From a bacterium (GTDB taxonomy: Bacteria; Vulcanimicrobiota; Vulcanimicrobiia; Vulcanimicrobiales; Vulcanimicrobiaceae): a stretch of 64,000 nucleotides of DNA. The translations under genes were made by a program, and so were the position numbers. Where the stretch lies: assembly GCA_028869385.1 (NCBI GenBank), contig JAGWSR010000048.1, positions 1-64,000 on the forward strand, given 5' to 3'. Under the pieces are notes generated by a model. It ran no database searches. It saw only the letters and a program-made list of their open reading frames with translations, and was not told the DNA's origin. Below, piece after piece: positions 42,610-51,569 of this stretch. The first letter of the stretch is position 1; the number at the start of each line of letters is the position of its first letter.

Positions 42610-44775
42610 ATGACGATCTCGGAGCTGACCGCAGCGGTTCAGGCCTACGATCCCTCCCTCGAGGGGGAGTGGCTGCGGCGCGTCTACGAAGTGGCGGACC
42701 GCGCCCACGACGGGCAGCGGCGCGCCTCCGGCGAGTCGTACATCGAGCACCCGCTCGCGGTCGCAGGCATCCTGGCCGAGCTCGAGATGGACCGCCACAC
42801 GATCGCCGCGGCGCTGCTGCACGACGTCGTCGAAGATACCTCGATCACGAGCGAAGAGGTTGCCGCGCAGTTCGGCGACGAGATCGCGGGCTTGGTCGAA
42901 GGCGTGACCAAGCTCACGCGCATCCCCTATCAATCGAAAGAAGACGCGCAGGTCGAGAACCTGCGCAAGATGTTCATGGCGATGGCGCGCGACATTCGCG
43001 TGATCATCATCAAGCTCGCCGATCGCCTGCACAACATGCGCACGCTCGCGAGCCTGCCGCCGCACAAACGCCTCGCGATCGCTCGCGAGACCCTCGACAT
43101 CTACGCGCCGATCGCGCATCGCCTCGGGATCTGGAAGATCAAGTGGGAGATCGAGGACGAGTGCCTCAAGTGGCTCGAGCCCGAGGCATACCGCGAGATC
43201 GTGGAACGCGTCGCAAAGACGCGGCGCGAGCGCGAAGACGACGTGCGCGAAGCGATCGTAAAGTTGCGCGGCGAGTTCGAGGCGATGAAGATCAACGCCG
43301 AGATTCAAGGTCGCCCCAAGCACTTCTATTCGATCTACTCGAAGATTCGCAAGGGCCGCGACTTCTCGACGATCTACGATCTCACCGCGATTCGCATCAT
43401 CGTCGATACGGTGAAAGATTGTTATGGCGCGCTCGGCGCCGTGCACGCGATGTGGACGCCGCTGCCGGGGCGGTTCAAAGATTACATCGCGATGCCCAAG
43501 CCCAACATGTACCAGTCGCTGCACACGACGGTCGTCGGGCCGCAAGGCGAGCCGCTCGAGATTCAGATTCGCACCTGGGAGATGCATCGCACGGGCGAGT
43601 ACGGCATCGCCGCGCATTGGCGCTACAAAGAGGGCGGCAAGGCGGACCAATTCGAGAACAAACTCTCGTGGCTGCGCGCGTTGCTCGAGTGGCAGAAGGA
43701 CATGCGCGATTCGCGTGCCTTCATGGAGAACCTGAAGCTCGATCTCTTCGATAGCCAGGTGTTCGTCTTTTCGCCGCGCGGCGACGTGTTCTCGGTTCCC
43801 GCCGGCGGCACGCCGCTCGACTTTGCCTACCAAGTGCACACCGACGTCGGCAATCATTGCGTCGGCGGTAAGGTCAACGGTCGCATCGTTCCGCTCGATT
43901 ACACGCTGCAGAACGGCGACATCTGCGAGATTCTCGTCAATAAATCGAGCGGGCGTCCGTCGCTCGACTGGCTCTCCGTCGTCAAAACGTCGAGCGCGAA
44001 GCACAAGATCAAACAGTGGTTCCGCAAGGAGCAGCGTGAGGAGAACGTGCTCGCGGGACAAGAGGCGCTCGAGACCGAGCTCGCGCGCGAACGGCTTCGC
44101 CCCGATCTCGCACGCGGCGAACTGATCGAACGCATCGCGCACCGCTTGAATTACGGCTCGCCGACCGATCTCTTCGCCGCGATCGGATTCGGCGATGCAT
44201 CCGCGCAGGCGATCGCCAATCGTATCCGCGACGAGATCAAGGGCGACAACGTCGTCGATCTCACGCAACTGCGCAAGCCGCCGGCGCGCCGCGCCCCCAA
44301 GAAATCGAGCGGTGTCCGCATCGCGGGCGTGGACGACGTGTTGGTGCGCCTCTCGAAGTGCTGCTCGCCGGTGCCCGGCGATCCCATCATCGGCTACGTG
44401 ACGATCGGCCGCGGCGTGAGCGTGCATCGCGCCGACTGCCCGAACGTGGCGTACATGAGCGCGACGCCCGAGCGCATCTTGCAGGCGCAGTGGACGCCGA
44501 CGAGCGACATGATGCATGCGGTGGATATCGAGGTCGAGGCCGAGGATCGTCCGGCGCTGCTCCAAGACATTATGGCGGTCTTCGCCGAGCTGAAGACGTC
44601 GGTTAGCTCGGTCAACGCTCGCGTGCGCAAAGAGGGCACGGCCGTCACGAGTTTGACCGTGCAGATTCGCGATTTGGATCACCTGCACAAGCTCCTCACC
44701 AAAATCGAGAATCTCAAGAACGTCCGGCGCGTCTATCGCGTCACCAAACGCGAGAAGAGCGCTGCAGGCGGGTAG
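42610..44775 (+). CDS. Bifunctional (p)ppGpp synthetase/hydrolase, RelA/SpoT
   Basis: This 721-residue protein has an HD hydrolase domain (IEHPLAVAGILAEL, LLHDVVEDT), a synthetase domain (RDFSTIYDLTAIRIIV, KPNMYQSLHTTVVGP), a TGS domain (VFVFSPRGDVFSVPAGGTPL), a zinc-finger-like CCSPVPGD segment and a C-terminal ACT domain. The HD motif is intact, so both making and breaking (p)ppGpp are likely. The enzyme controls growth arrest on starvation. Confidence 0.95.
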   Translation: MTISELTAAVQAYDPSLEGEWLRRVYEVADRAHDGQRRASGESYIEHPLAVAGILAELEMDRHTIAAALLHDVVEDTSITSEEVAAQFGDEIAGLVEGVTKLTRIPYQSKEDAQVENLRKMFMAMARDIRVIIIKLADRLHNMRTLASLPPHKRLAIARETLDIYAPIAHRLGIWKIKWEIEDECLKWLEPEAYREIVERVAKTRREREDDVREAIVKLRGEFEAMKINAEIQGRPKHFYSIYSKIRKGRDFSTIYDLTAIRIIVDTVKDCYGALGAVHAMWTPLPGRFKDYIAMPKPNMYQSLHTTVVGPQGEPLEIQIRTWEMHRTGEYGIAAHWRYKEGGKADQFENKLSWLRALLEWQKDMRDSRAFMENLKLDLFDSQVFVFSPRGDVFSVPAGGTPLDFAYQVHTDVGNHCVGGKVNGRIVPLDYTLQNGDICEILVNKSSGRPSLDWLSVVKTSSAKHKIKQWFRKEQREENVLAGQEALETELARERLRPDLARGELIERIAHRLNYGSPTDLFAAIGFGDASAQAIANRIRDEIKGDNVVDLTQLRKPPARRAPKKSSGVRIAGVDDVLVRLSKCCSPVPGDPIIGYVTIGRGVSVHRADCPNVAYMSATPERILQAQWTPTSDMMHAVDIEVEAEDRPALLQDIMAVFAELKTSVSSVNARVRKEGTAVTSLTVQIRDLDHLHKLLTKIENLKNVRRVYRVTKREKSAAGG

Positions 44776-44815
44776 TTACGCGCTCCCCATCGTCGCGGCG
44801 TTCGCGGCGGGAGCG

Positions 44816-45514
44816 ATGAACTCGGTTGCCGGCGGCGGGAGCTTTTTGAGCTTTCCCGCGCTCGTGCTCGCCGGCATTCCCGCGATTCCGGCCAATGCCA
44901 CGAACAACGCGGCGATGTGGGTGGGCACCATCGGCGGCGCGCGCGGCTATTGGAGCGACGTGAAGCCGCACAAGCGCATGCTCTACTCGGTGCTCGCCGT
45001 CAGCGCGCTCGGCGCGCTCATTGGGGCCATCCTGCTGCTCCTCACGCCGGCCGCGGCGTTCGATCGCGCGATTCCCTGGCTGCTGCTCTTCGCCACGTGC
45101 GTCTTCGCCGCGAGCCCGCTGCTCGTGAAGCCGCATGGCGGCGATCCCGAACATCAGGGCTGGCAGTTGGTCGTGCAATTCTTGGTCTCGGTGTACGGCG
45201 GCTACTTTGGTGCCGGGATGGGGATCCTGATGCTCGCGGTGCTCGCGTTTTCGGGTCTGCCGACCTTCAACGCGACCAACGGCATGAAGAACGTGCTCTC
45301 GGTCGCGATTAACGGCATGGCGCTCATTCCGTTCCTGATCGCGCGCATCGTGGACTGGCACTTCGCGCTCCCGATGGCGGTGACGGCCCTTCTGGGCGGG
45401 TACTTCGGCGCGAAATTCTTCCGGCGCATCCCGCAGCCGGTCGCCCGCGCCATCGTCATCGCCATCGGCGTTACGATGACACTCCTATTTTTTGCCCGAG
45501 GGCACCACGGCTAG
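44816..45514 (+). CDS. TSUP-family (TauE/SafE) membrane permease
   Basis: The protein has about seven to eight transmembrane helices and the TSUP motifs MNSVAGGGSFLSFPALVLAG and, in the second half, GGYFGAGMGILML, which form the two repeats of the family. These transporters carry sulfite, sulfonates or other anions. From ATG 44816 it has 232 residues, but the first helix (YALPIVAAFAAGA) lies in frame upstream and would need a CTG start near 44762. The annotated start therefore probably truncates it. Confidence 0.8.
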   Translation: MNSVAGGGSFLSFPALVLAGIPAIPANATNNAAMWVGTIGGARGYWSDVKPHKRMLYSVLAVSALGALIGAILLLLTPAAAFDRAIPWLLLFATCVFAASPLLVKPHGGDPEHQGWQLVVQFLVSVYGGYFGAGMGILMLAVLAFSGLPTFNATNGMKNVLSVAINGMALIPFLIARIVDWHFALPMAVTALLGGYFGAKFFRRIPQPVARAIVIAIGVTMTLLFFARGHHG

Positions 45515-45614
45515 CGGGAGCACCCGCCCCTCTTGATGGAACGGTGGAGACGATGAATGATCCGGTAATGGCCGCCGCGACGGTTCGCCGCGGCGCGGTG
45601 TCGCGCTGAATCGG

Positions 45615-46175
45615 GTGTATGTGGTCCTCGCGGCGGGCGACGCGTCGCGCATGGGCTTCGCGAAAGTCTTCACCCCGCTCGCGGGCACCTCGCCCCTCAC
45701 TCGCGTGGCGCGCGCCATCGGTGACCGAACGGCGATCTGCGTGGTTCAGGGGCCGCGGCTCAACGATGCGATCGAGCATGCGCCGGAGCTGCTGGTCGTC
45801 GTGAACGACTCGCCCGATCGCGGCATGATGCACTCGCTGCGGCTCGCACTCGAAGCGATTCCGCCGGATCGCACGATCGGCGTGATTCTCGCCGATATGC
45901 CGCTGCTCGAAGCATCGTTGCTCGATGCGCTCGAGAGCGCCGCTACGGATTCCAACGCCGACGTGGTCTTTCCACGGCGCGCCGACGGCACGCCGGGCTA
46001 CCCGATGCTGTTCTCGCTTCGGGCGCGCGCCGCGCTGACCAAGCTCGGCGACGGCGATCGGCTCGGCGAGATACGCGACGACGCATCGCTTTCGCAATGC
46101 GCCGTCGCTTTTGAGGATCCGGCCGCCTTCTGCGACCTCGACCTGCCCGAGGACTGGAACGCCTTCGGCGCCTAG
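45615..46175 (+). CDS. MobA/MocA-like nucleotidyltransferase
   Basis: This 186-residue protein begins VYVVLAAGDASRMGFAKVF, the nucleotide-binding signature of the MobA/MocA fold (LAAGxSxRMGxxK). It then has ILADMPLLEASLLDAL (metal-binding Asp) and FPRRADGTPGYPML. MocA-type enzymes add CMP or GMP to the molybdenum cofactor; others use sugar phosphates. No molybdenum genes are near, so the substrate is open. The start is GTG 45615. Confidence 0.75.
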   Translation: MYVVLAAGDASRMGFAKVFTPLAGTSPLTRVARAIGDRTAICVVQGPRLNDAIEHAPELLVVVNDSPDRGMMHSLRLALEAIPPDRTIGVILADMPLLEASLLDALESAATDSNADVVFPRRADGTPGYPMLFSLRARAALTKLGDGDRLGEIRDDASLSQCAVAFEDPAAFCDLDLPEDWNAFGA

Positions 46176-47950
46176 GGCACGACGAACGCCGGGAAGACGG
46201 TCGAGGTGTTGAACGTCGGCGTTCCCGCGATCTGATTGAGCACGACGCTCGTGCCAACGGAACTGAAGCGATTGAGGCCCGCGACCGTGCCTCCGCCTTG
46301 GCCCATCCACATGCCGCCCTGCGCAGTCGCCGCGAACATATTCGTTCCGGCACTCACACCGAGCGCGCTCGTGGTGGCCGTCGCGAGTTGATTCAGCGTC
46401 GGGTTGGACGGGGTTCCCGTGAGCGAGTACACGGCAATATTCGCTCCGTCGTAATTCCAGAGATAACCAAAGGCGTCGAATCCGACCGCTGACGAAGCGT
46501 TCGGACCACCCTTCGCTGGATTGCCGGAGCTGAAGGCCGCGTTGAACGGCGAGTAGATGACGAGCCCACTCGATGTTCCAACGACGATCGCACCGGCGAA
46601 AGCCGACGGAAGATTCGGCGAGCTTGGAGCGATCGCGATAGACGTCGGCGCTGCGGTGAGTCCCGTCTTCGATAGCGATGCGGGTGAGAACGCTTCGTTC
46701 GTGGCGTAGAGCGTGTTCGTCGAAGCGTCGGCGTAGAACACGTTGCCGCTTGTATCGGCGGTGATCGCGGTGATGTTTTGCGATCCGGAGAAGGTGGCGA
46801 TCGGGGCGGTCGGGGCGTTGAGTCCTTGCGATCCCGTCGCTTGCGTGTACTGAAAGACTTGCTGCGGCGCGGTCGCGCTGATGAATTCGAAGCTGCCGTC
46901 TGGAAGCGTGGTTCCCCATTCGAACTGACAGCCCGAGCCGCCGCAGAGCGACGTCGAGTCGGGGAGATAGTCGATGTAATTCGTCGGCACGAATGCGTTG
47001 CTCAAGAGCAGCGGATATCCGACGATGCCGTCCGGTGTGGTGAAAAGTTGCGACGTCCAGAGCTCCTGCACGGGCAGAAGTTTATAGGCATTCTGGATGG
47101 TCTGTAGGCCCGATCCGTTTGCGACGGCTTTGGCTTCGAGCGTGCCGGTCGTCGAGCCGTCGCCCGGAGCGGCGATCGCGGTCACGGTGAATTGATCCGT
47201 TCCGGTTCCTTTCGCGACTTTGAAGAACGGGATCGGATCGGTGGTCGCTTCATACACCGTGAGCGTGGGCGCACCCGAATCGTTCGCACCGATGATGAAT
47301 CCGTCGGCGTCGAGCGGCTCCGCGTAGAAGGTCTGCGGCGCGTTTCCGATGATCGCCATCGTACCGTTCACCGTGGTGACGTGCGATTGCGACGGCGCGG
47401 GGACGAAGCTCACGCTCGCTGGTATACCGTAAAACGTCAGATTCGGAATCGGATTATCGACGCCGGCGTTGATCGTGATCGGTGCGGCGAGTTGCCCTTG
47501 AGCGAGCATGTTTGCCGTCGTCGCGAAGCTGCTCGCGTCGGCCGTCGTACCCGTCGGTGCCGCGTCGAACGTCGTGACGGTGAAGGTGTATGTTCCCGGC
47601 GACATATCGAACTGGAACGTATAGATCGTGCTCCCGCTCGCGTCGAGATAACACGAGGTAATCCCCGTAGGCAGCGTCGGCGGACACGTCTGCGTGATCG
47701 AATAGCCGAGGTTGGGATTCCGCGGATCCGTAGAACTCCAATCGATGGCCACGCCCGCGGTTGCCTGCGATTGATAGAACGGACGGCGCACTTGCGCCAT
47801 CGTCGTCTTGCCGGGAAGTTTGAGCTTAAAACTCGCGAGTGCGGGTGCTTTCGGACCCGTGCCCGGCACGATGGTCGAGCTTGCGCCGCCGCCGCCTCCG
47901 CATGCCGCGAGCGCGACGAGCGCAGCGCTTGCCAAGATGCGTCGCATCAT
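46172..47950 (-). CDS. Secreted lipoprotein with beta-sandwich and propeller-like repeats
   Basis: The 592-residue protein has a lipoprotein signal peptide with lipobox ALAACGGGGG. An N-terminal part of about 220 residues has strands and paired cysteines (TQTCPPTLPTGITSC). The rest contains repeats such as AITADTSGNVFYADASTNT and VGFDAFGYLWNYDG, as in NHL or Vgb-like propellers. It shares its design with the three lipoproteins that follow. The start overlaps the next minus-strand gene by 4 bases (ATGA), so they form an operon. Confidence 0.7.
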   Translation of the reverse strand: MMRRILASAALVALAACGGGGGASSTIVPGTGPKAPALASFKLKLPGKTTMAQVRRPFYQSQATAGVAIDWSSTDPRNPNLGYSITQTCPPTLPTGITSCYLDASGSTIYTFQFDMSPGTYTFTVTTFDAAPTGTTADASSFATTANMLAQGQLAAPITINAGVDNPIPNLTFYGIPASVSFVPAPSQSHVTTVNGTMAIIGNAPQTFYAEPLDADGFIIGANDSGAPTLTVYEATTDPIPFFKVAKGTGTDQFTVTAIAAPGDGSTTGTLEAKAVANGSGLQTIQNAYKLLPVQELWTSQLFTTPDGIVGYPLLLSNAFVPTNYIDYLPDSTSLCGGSGCQFEWGTTLPDGSFEFISATAPQQVFQYTQATGSQGLNAPTAPIATFSGSQNITAITADTSGNVFYADASTNTLYATNEAFSPASLSKTGLTAAPTSIAIAPSSPNLPSAFAGAIVVGTSSGLVIYSPFNAAFSSGNPAKGGPNASSAVGFDAFGYLWNYDGANIAVYSLTGTPSNPTLNQLATATTSALGVSAGTNMFAATAQGGMWMGQGGGTVAGLNRFSSVGTSVVLNQIAGTPTFNTSTVFPAFVVP

Positions 47951-50178
47951 TGCAGTTTGACCTCCCCGATCTTGTTCGTCGTGCTCTCGGTGAACCAGAT
48001 GTTGCCGTCAGGACCGGCAACGATGCCCCATGGCGCGCCGTCGGACGTCGGCACGGCGTATTCGTAGGCTTTGCACGATGTCGCGCAGGACGCGACCGAG
48101 ATAAAGCCGACGTAGCCCGACATGTCGGTGAACCACACGTTGCCGTCGGGCCCGATCGTCAGGCTTTGTGGCGTCGCGGTCTTCTCCGGCAGCGTGATCG
48201 GCGTATAGGTGCAGCTCGCGCCGGAGCACGAGAGCCATACCGATGCCTGAAGGCGGTCGATTTGATGAGCGCCTGGTTCCGCGACGTAGAGATATCCATC
48301 TGCCGCTTCCACGATTCCAGCGATGCCCTTAGAGAACGGCGTGCCGCCTAGGGAACCCGCCGGTCGTCGCGCGCCCGGCGTTACGCGATGCGCGAATCCG
48401 GTGAGGCCCTGGGTGTTGGAAGGCTCCTCGTACATGGTGCACGGTGTCAGGTTATTGCACGGAATCGAAAAATGTCCGACGTTCCCGTTCCCTGCGTCGG
48501 TGAACCACATTTCCGATCCACTCGAGTCGAGCGTGAGGTACGCCGGCGCACTCGGAAACGACGAGACGTTGAATCCGAACGTACTCGTCGGAAAGCCCGT
48601 CAGGCCGATGCTGTAGATGTGCGAGGGGCCCGGACTCGGCGGCGTGGTCGGTAGCATCGTCGAGTACGCGGACGGTGCATAGATGTCGCCGTGGGGACCG
48701 AGCTGTGCGTCGACTGGTTGCGTTACGGACGTGTCCTGCATTGCGCTCGAGCATGAACCGCTCGCATCGCTGCAGTTGACTTGTATGACGCTGCCTTGAT
48801 CGGTCGTGCCGTTGCCGAGCGACGCGATGTACATATTGCCGTCGTAGCCCGTCGAGATAGTGCGCATGTTGGCGGGCGCGATCTGGAGTCCCGGGAGCGA
48901 TGCAAGTTCGGTGATCGTACACGTCGTGCCGTTACACGACGATGGACTCTGCACTTCGCCGATCGTGCCGGCGTTTGCATCGACGAACCAAAGACTCTGA
49001 CCGCTCGAACCGACCGTGATGCCGTAGAGGCTGCCGCTCGACATGTTCGTGGGGTACTCGTACACCGGGTATGCCGGGCCGATGAGCGTGCCGCCGCCGC
49101 TGCCGGTGGTGGCGGTGACTGAAAACACGCCGGCGCTGCCGTATCGGTCCTCGACTGCGAAACTTCCGCTGCCGGCTTTCGAGGCAGTCACCGAAATCGT
49201 TACCGTCCCGCCGGGGGTCGAGGGCGCACACGATGCGGGCGAGCAACTGGTGGTGACGAACGAAGGAGTGACGGTGCCGAAGGGAACGCTGTAGCCCGCT
49301 TCACTCACCGTGATGTTGACGGGCGTGCCGACCGGAAGCTGCGAGAGCGTCGTCGGCGAGTAAACGAGCGGCGCGAACGACGTGCTGGCGGTGGCATTGC
49401 CGCTCGTCGCGACGATCTGCGTGAGGCCGACGCTCTGCGATCCGTCGTACGTGAGGGTCACCGTGTCCGCGCCGTTCGGCGCAGGCGACGCGATCGCCAT
49501 CGTCGAGAGCGCGAGACCGCTGCCGCTGCTGTTTTGCAGCGTAAGCGCGATCGGCGCGGCGTACGCACCCGGCGCGATGATGACGTTGCCGGAAGCATCC
49601 TTGGCGGTGACGGTCAGCGTAATCGTGTGCGTCTTCCCGTCGGCCGGCGCGGAGTTTGCGCTCGGCGAGATCGTGATCGACGACGTGATGCCGCCCAGGA
49701 CGACGTTCGGCGGCGTGATGACCGGCTGCGTCGTATCGATCGGGCCGACTTGTCCGACGCCGAGAACGTTGTTGTTTGCATCGAGCGTTGCAACGGCGAC
49801 GACGACGGCGGTCGCTATCGGCAGCGTCACCGGAACGGTGCATGACGTGCCGCTCGTCGTCGCCGTGCAGTACGGCGACGTGGCGATCGTCACGAGCGTT
49901 GACGCGGTTCCCGGCGCGGGCGACGCGCCGTTCACGCTTACGACGTAGAAGTCGAGTTGCGTCGTGCCGGGAGAGATGGTCTGCGGCTTACGCTTGCGCG
50001 CGCTCGACGTGACCGTTGAGGCCTTGGGGATCACCACGGTGATCTTCGCCTGCCCGGACGACGGGTGGCCGGGACCGCTGCCGGAACCGGTGCTCGGCAC
50101 CGCCGCGCCTCCACCGCCGCCGCCGCCGCACGCGGCGAGCGCGCCGGCGACGAGAAATAGCCAAACCAGCCTTCTCAT
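47947..50178 (-). CDS. Secreted lipoprotein with Vgb-like (streptogramin lyase-type) propeller
   Basis: This 743-residue protein has a lipobox (AGALAACGGGG) and an N-terminal domain of about 330 residues with Ig-like strands. A C-terminal propeller carries GITVGSSGQSLWFVD, LTIGPDGNVWFTD and IVAGPDGNIWFTE blades. These match virginiamycin B lyase-type propellers, but most such proteins bind or hydrolyse other ligands. The open frame extends far upstream of ATG 50178, but only this start gives a signal peptide. Confidence 0.75.
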   Translation of the reverse strand: MRRLVWLFLVAGALAACGGGGGGGAAVPSTGSGSGPGHPSSGQAKITVVIPKASTVTSSARKRKPQTISPGTTQLDFYVVSVNGASPAPGTASTLVTIATSPYCTATTSGTSCTVPVTLPIATAVVVAVATLDANNNVLGVGQVGPIDTTQPVITPPNVVLGGITSSITISPSANSAPADGKTHTITLTVTAKDASGNVIIAPGAYAAPIALTLQNSSGSGLALSTMAIASPAPNGADTVTLTYDGSQSVGLTQIVATSGNATASTSFAPLVYSPTTLSQLPVGTPVNITVSEAGYSVPFGTVTPSFVTTSCSPASCAPSTPGGTVTISVTASKAGSGSFAVEDRYGSAGVFSVTATTGSGGGTLIGPAYPVYEYPTNMSSGSLYGITVGSSGQSLWFVDANAGTIGEVQSPSSCNGTTCTITELASLPGLQIAPANMRTISTGYDGNMYIASLGNGTTDQGSVIQVNCSDASGSCSSAMQDTSVTQPVDAQLGPHGDIYAPSAYSTMLPTTPPSPGPSHIYSIGLTGFPTSTFGFNVSSFPSAPAYLTLDSSGSEMWFTDAGNGNVGHFSIPCNNLTPCTMYEEPSNTQGLTGFAHRVTPGARRPAGSLGGTPFSKGIAGIVEAADGYLYVAEPGAHQIDRLQASVWLSCSGASCTYTPITLPEKTATPQSLTIGPDGNVWFTDMSGYVGFISVASCATSCKAYEYAVPTSDGAPWGIVAGPDGNIWFTESTTNKIGEVKLQ

Positions 50179-50257
50179 AGACCCTCCGAGCGAGGCATAG
50201 CGAATCGTTTTCGTCCCAGGAGCCTCTTCGGGGTTCCCGCGAGCGGGCCCCGCGCGC

Positions 50258-50286
50258 TTGACCGCCGAGTGGGCAACCCGTATGAT
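50258..50286 (+). promoter_or_regulatory. Sigma70-type promoter of the 50359 lipoprotein gene
   Basis: TTGACC at 50258-50263 and TATGAT at 50281-50286 are separated by exactly 17 bases. Transcription should start near 50293, giving a leader of about 66 bases before GTG 50359. A small hairpin of CGCCCG and CGGGCG lies in that leader. Confidence 0.65.
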
Positions 50287-50358
50287 GCCCCTGCACGCCC
50301 GACGCCTATGGCACCGGGCGTTCTCGCTACTGCGCGCCGTAGGTTGAGGGGTCCTATC

Positions 50359-51555
50359 GTGACGTTTCGCGTTGGTGTTCTGGCCTTTTTGTTTGCATTC
50401 TGCGCCGCCGGCTGCGGCGGCTCGGGGGGCGGCGTCGGGAAGCCGCCGGTCGTGCCGCCGAGTCACGACATGGGTGACATTCGCTTCACCATCGTCGTGC
50501 CGAATCAAACCGCGATCGCATCCGCGCACGTCGGACCCTCGTATATCTCCAGCAACGCGCATACGCTCGTGCTCACCGTGAACGGCGGCACGCCGCAAAT
50601 TTTCGGCCTCACCCCCAGCACCGATCCGAACTGCTCCACGACCTCGGGCACGACGACGTGTTCGAACCTCGATGCGAGCGCACCATTCGGCACCGACACG
50701 CTTTCGTTCCAACTCGACCAGGAGGCGACGCCGCTCCCGGCATCGCCAACCGTGCTCGCGACGACGGTGATTGCGAACGAACAAGTGCTCGAAGGCGTTG
50801 CGAATCAACTCGGCACCTTCACGCTCAATCCGGTGATCGGTTCGATCTCGTTCTCGCTCTCGGAACCGAGCGGAGGTTTTCAGCCCGGTACGGCGTCGAG
50901 CGGAAACGCGATCAACGTGCTCGTCAAGGATCCAAGCGGCGCGACGGTCATCGCTCCGGGAACCTACGTCACGGCTAGTGATGCCGCGAATCCCATCGGC
51001 TTGACGTCGAGTCAGGGCGCGTTTACGTTTTCGGTCGATGGCGCGAGCGCAGCGGCAACGGGATCGCTGTCCGGGCCGTCCAACGCGGCGACGCTCGGTT
51101 ATAGTGGCGCGACGGTTGCTGCGACGACCACGATCAGCGCGACCGCCGGTGCGATCACCGCGTCGCAGACGATCGCCGCACTCCAGGCTCCGATCACCGC
51201 GACCCTAACGAGCAGCGCGTCCGGCAACGATTACCACGTCGTCACGGCGCCGCCGGAACTGGATTTCTACGCAACCGGTATCACCGGAACCATCGCACTC
51301 GCCGAGAACGGCTACGCGGGCTCGTTCACGCTTCAGAGCGATACCTGCAATACCACCGACGACGCGAGTGCTACGGGAAACTATCTGTCGTTCTCGCCCG
51401 GGAAGGGCCAATCTGGTTCTAGCTTCACCGTGAGCGCGAATGCCGCCGGTACGTCGGCAAATCCGGCCATCTGCACGGCGACCTTTACGGACGCCAACGG
51501 ACAGACGCTCTCGGTGACGCTCAGCGTCACCACGATTTCGTTCGGCTTGCAGTAG
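50359..51555 (+). CDS. Secreted lipoprotein with beta-sandwich domains
   Basis: The 398-residue protein has a lipobox (FCAAGCGGSGGG). Its mature part contains repeated Ig-like strands rich in Thr, Ser and Ala, with paired cysteines (NCSTTSGTTTC). The first 150 residues align in design with the N-terminal domains of the neighbouring lipoproteins, but it has no propeller. GTG 50359 fits the signal peptide and lies 66 bases after the predicted transcription start. It is probably a surface or periplasmic adhesin or binding protein; I cannot say which. Confidence 0.7.
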   Translation: MTFRVGVLAFLFAFCAAGCGGSGGGVGKPPVVPPSHDMGDIRFTIVVPNQTAIASAHVGPSYISSNAHTLVLTVNGGTPQIFGLTPSTDPNCSTTSGTTTCSNLDASAPFGTDTLSFQLDQEATPLPASPTVLATTVIANEQVLEGVANQLGTFTLNPVIGSISFSLSEPSGGFQPGTASSGNAINVLVKDPSGATVIAPGTYVTASDAANPIGLTSSQGAFTFSVDGASAAATGSLSGPSNAATLGYSGATVAATTTISATAGAITASQTIAALQAPITATLTSSASGNDYHVVTAPPELDFYATGITGTIALAENGYAGSFTLQSDTCNTTDDASATGNYLSFSPGKGQSGSSFTVSANAAGTSANPAICTATFTDANGQTLSVTLSVTTISFGLQ

Positions 51556-51569
51556 CGCGCCGCGAGGCA

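Noticed and set aside
42583-44688. A 701-residue minus-strand open frame opposite the RelA/SpoT gene
   Set aside because: The plus-strand frame has every RelA/SpoT domain, so the other is a shadow.
46172-50178. Annotating the propeller lipoproteins as virginiamycin B lyases
   Set aside because: The propeller repeat is shared by many unrelated proteins, and no evidence points to antibiotic cleavage. Lipoprotein anchors and extra Ig-like domains argue against it.
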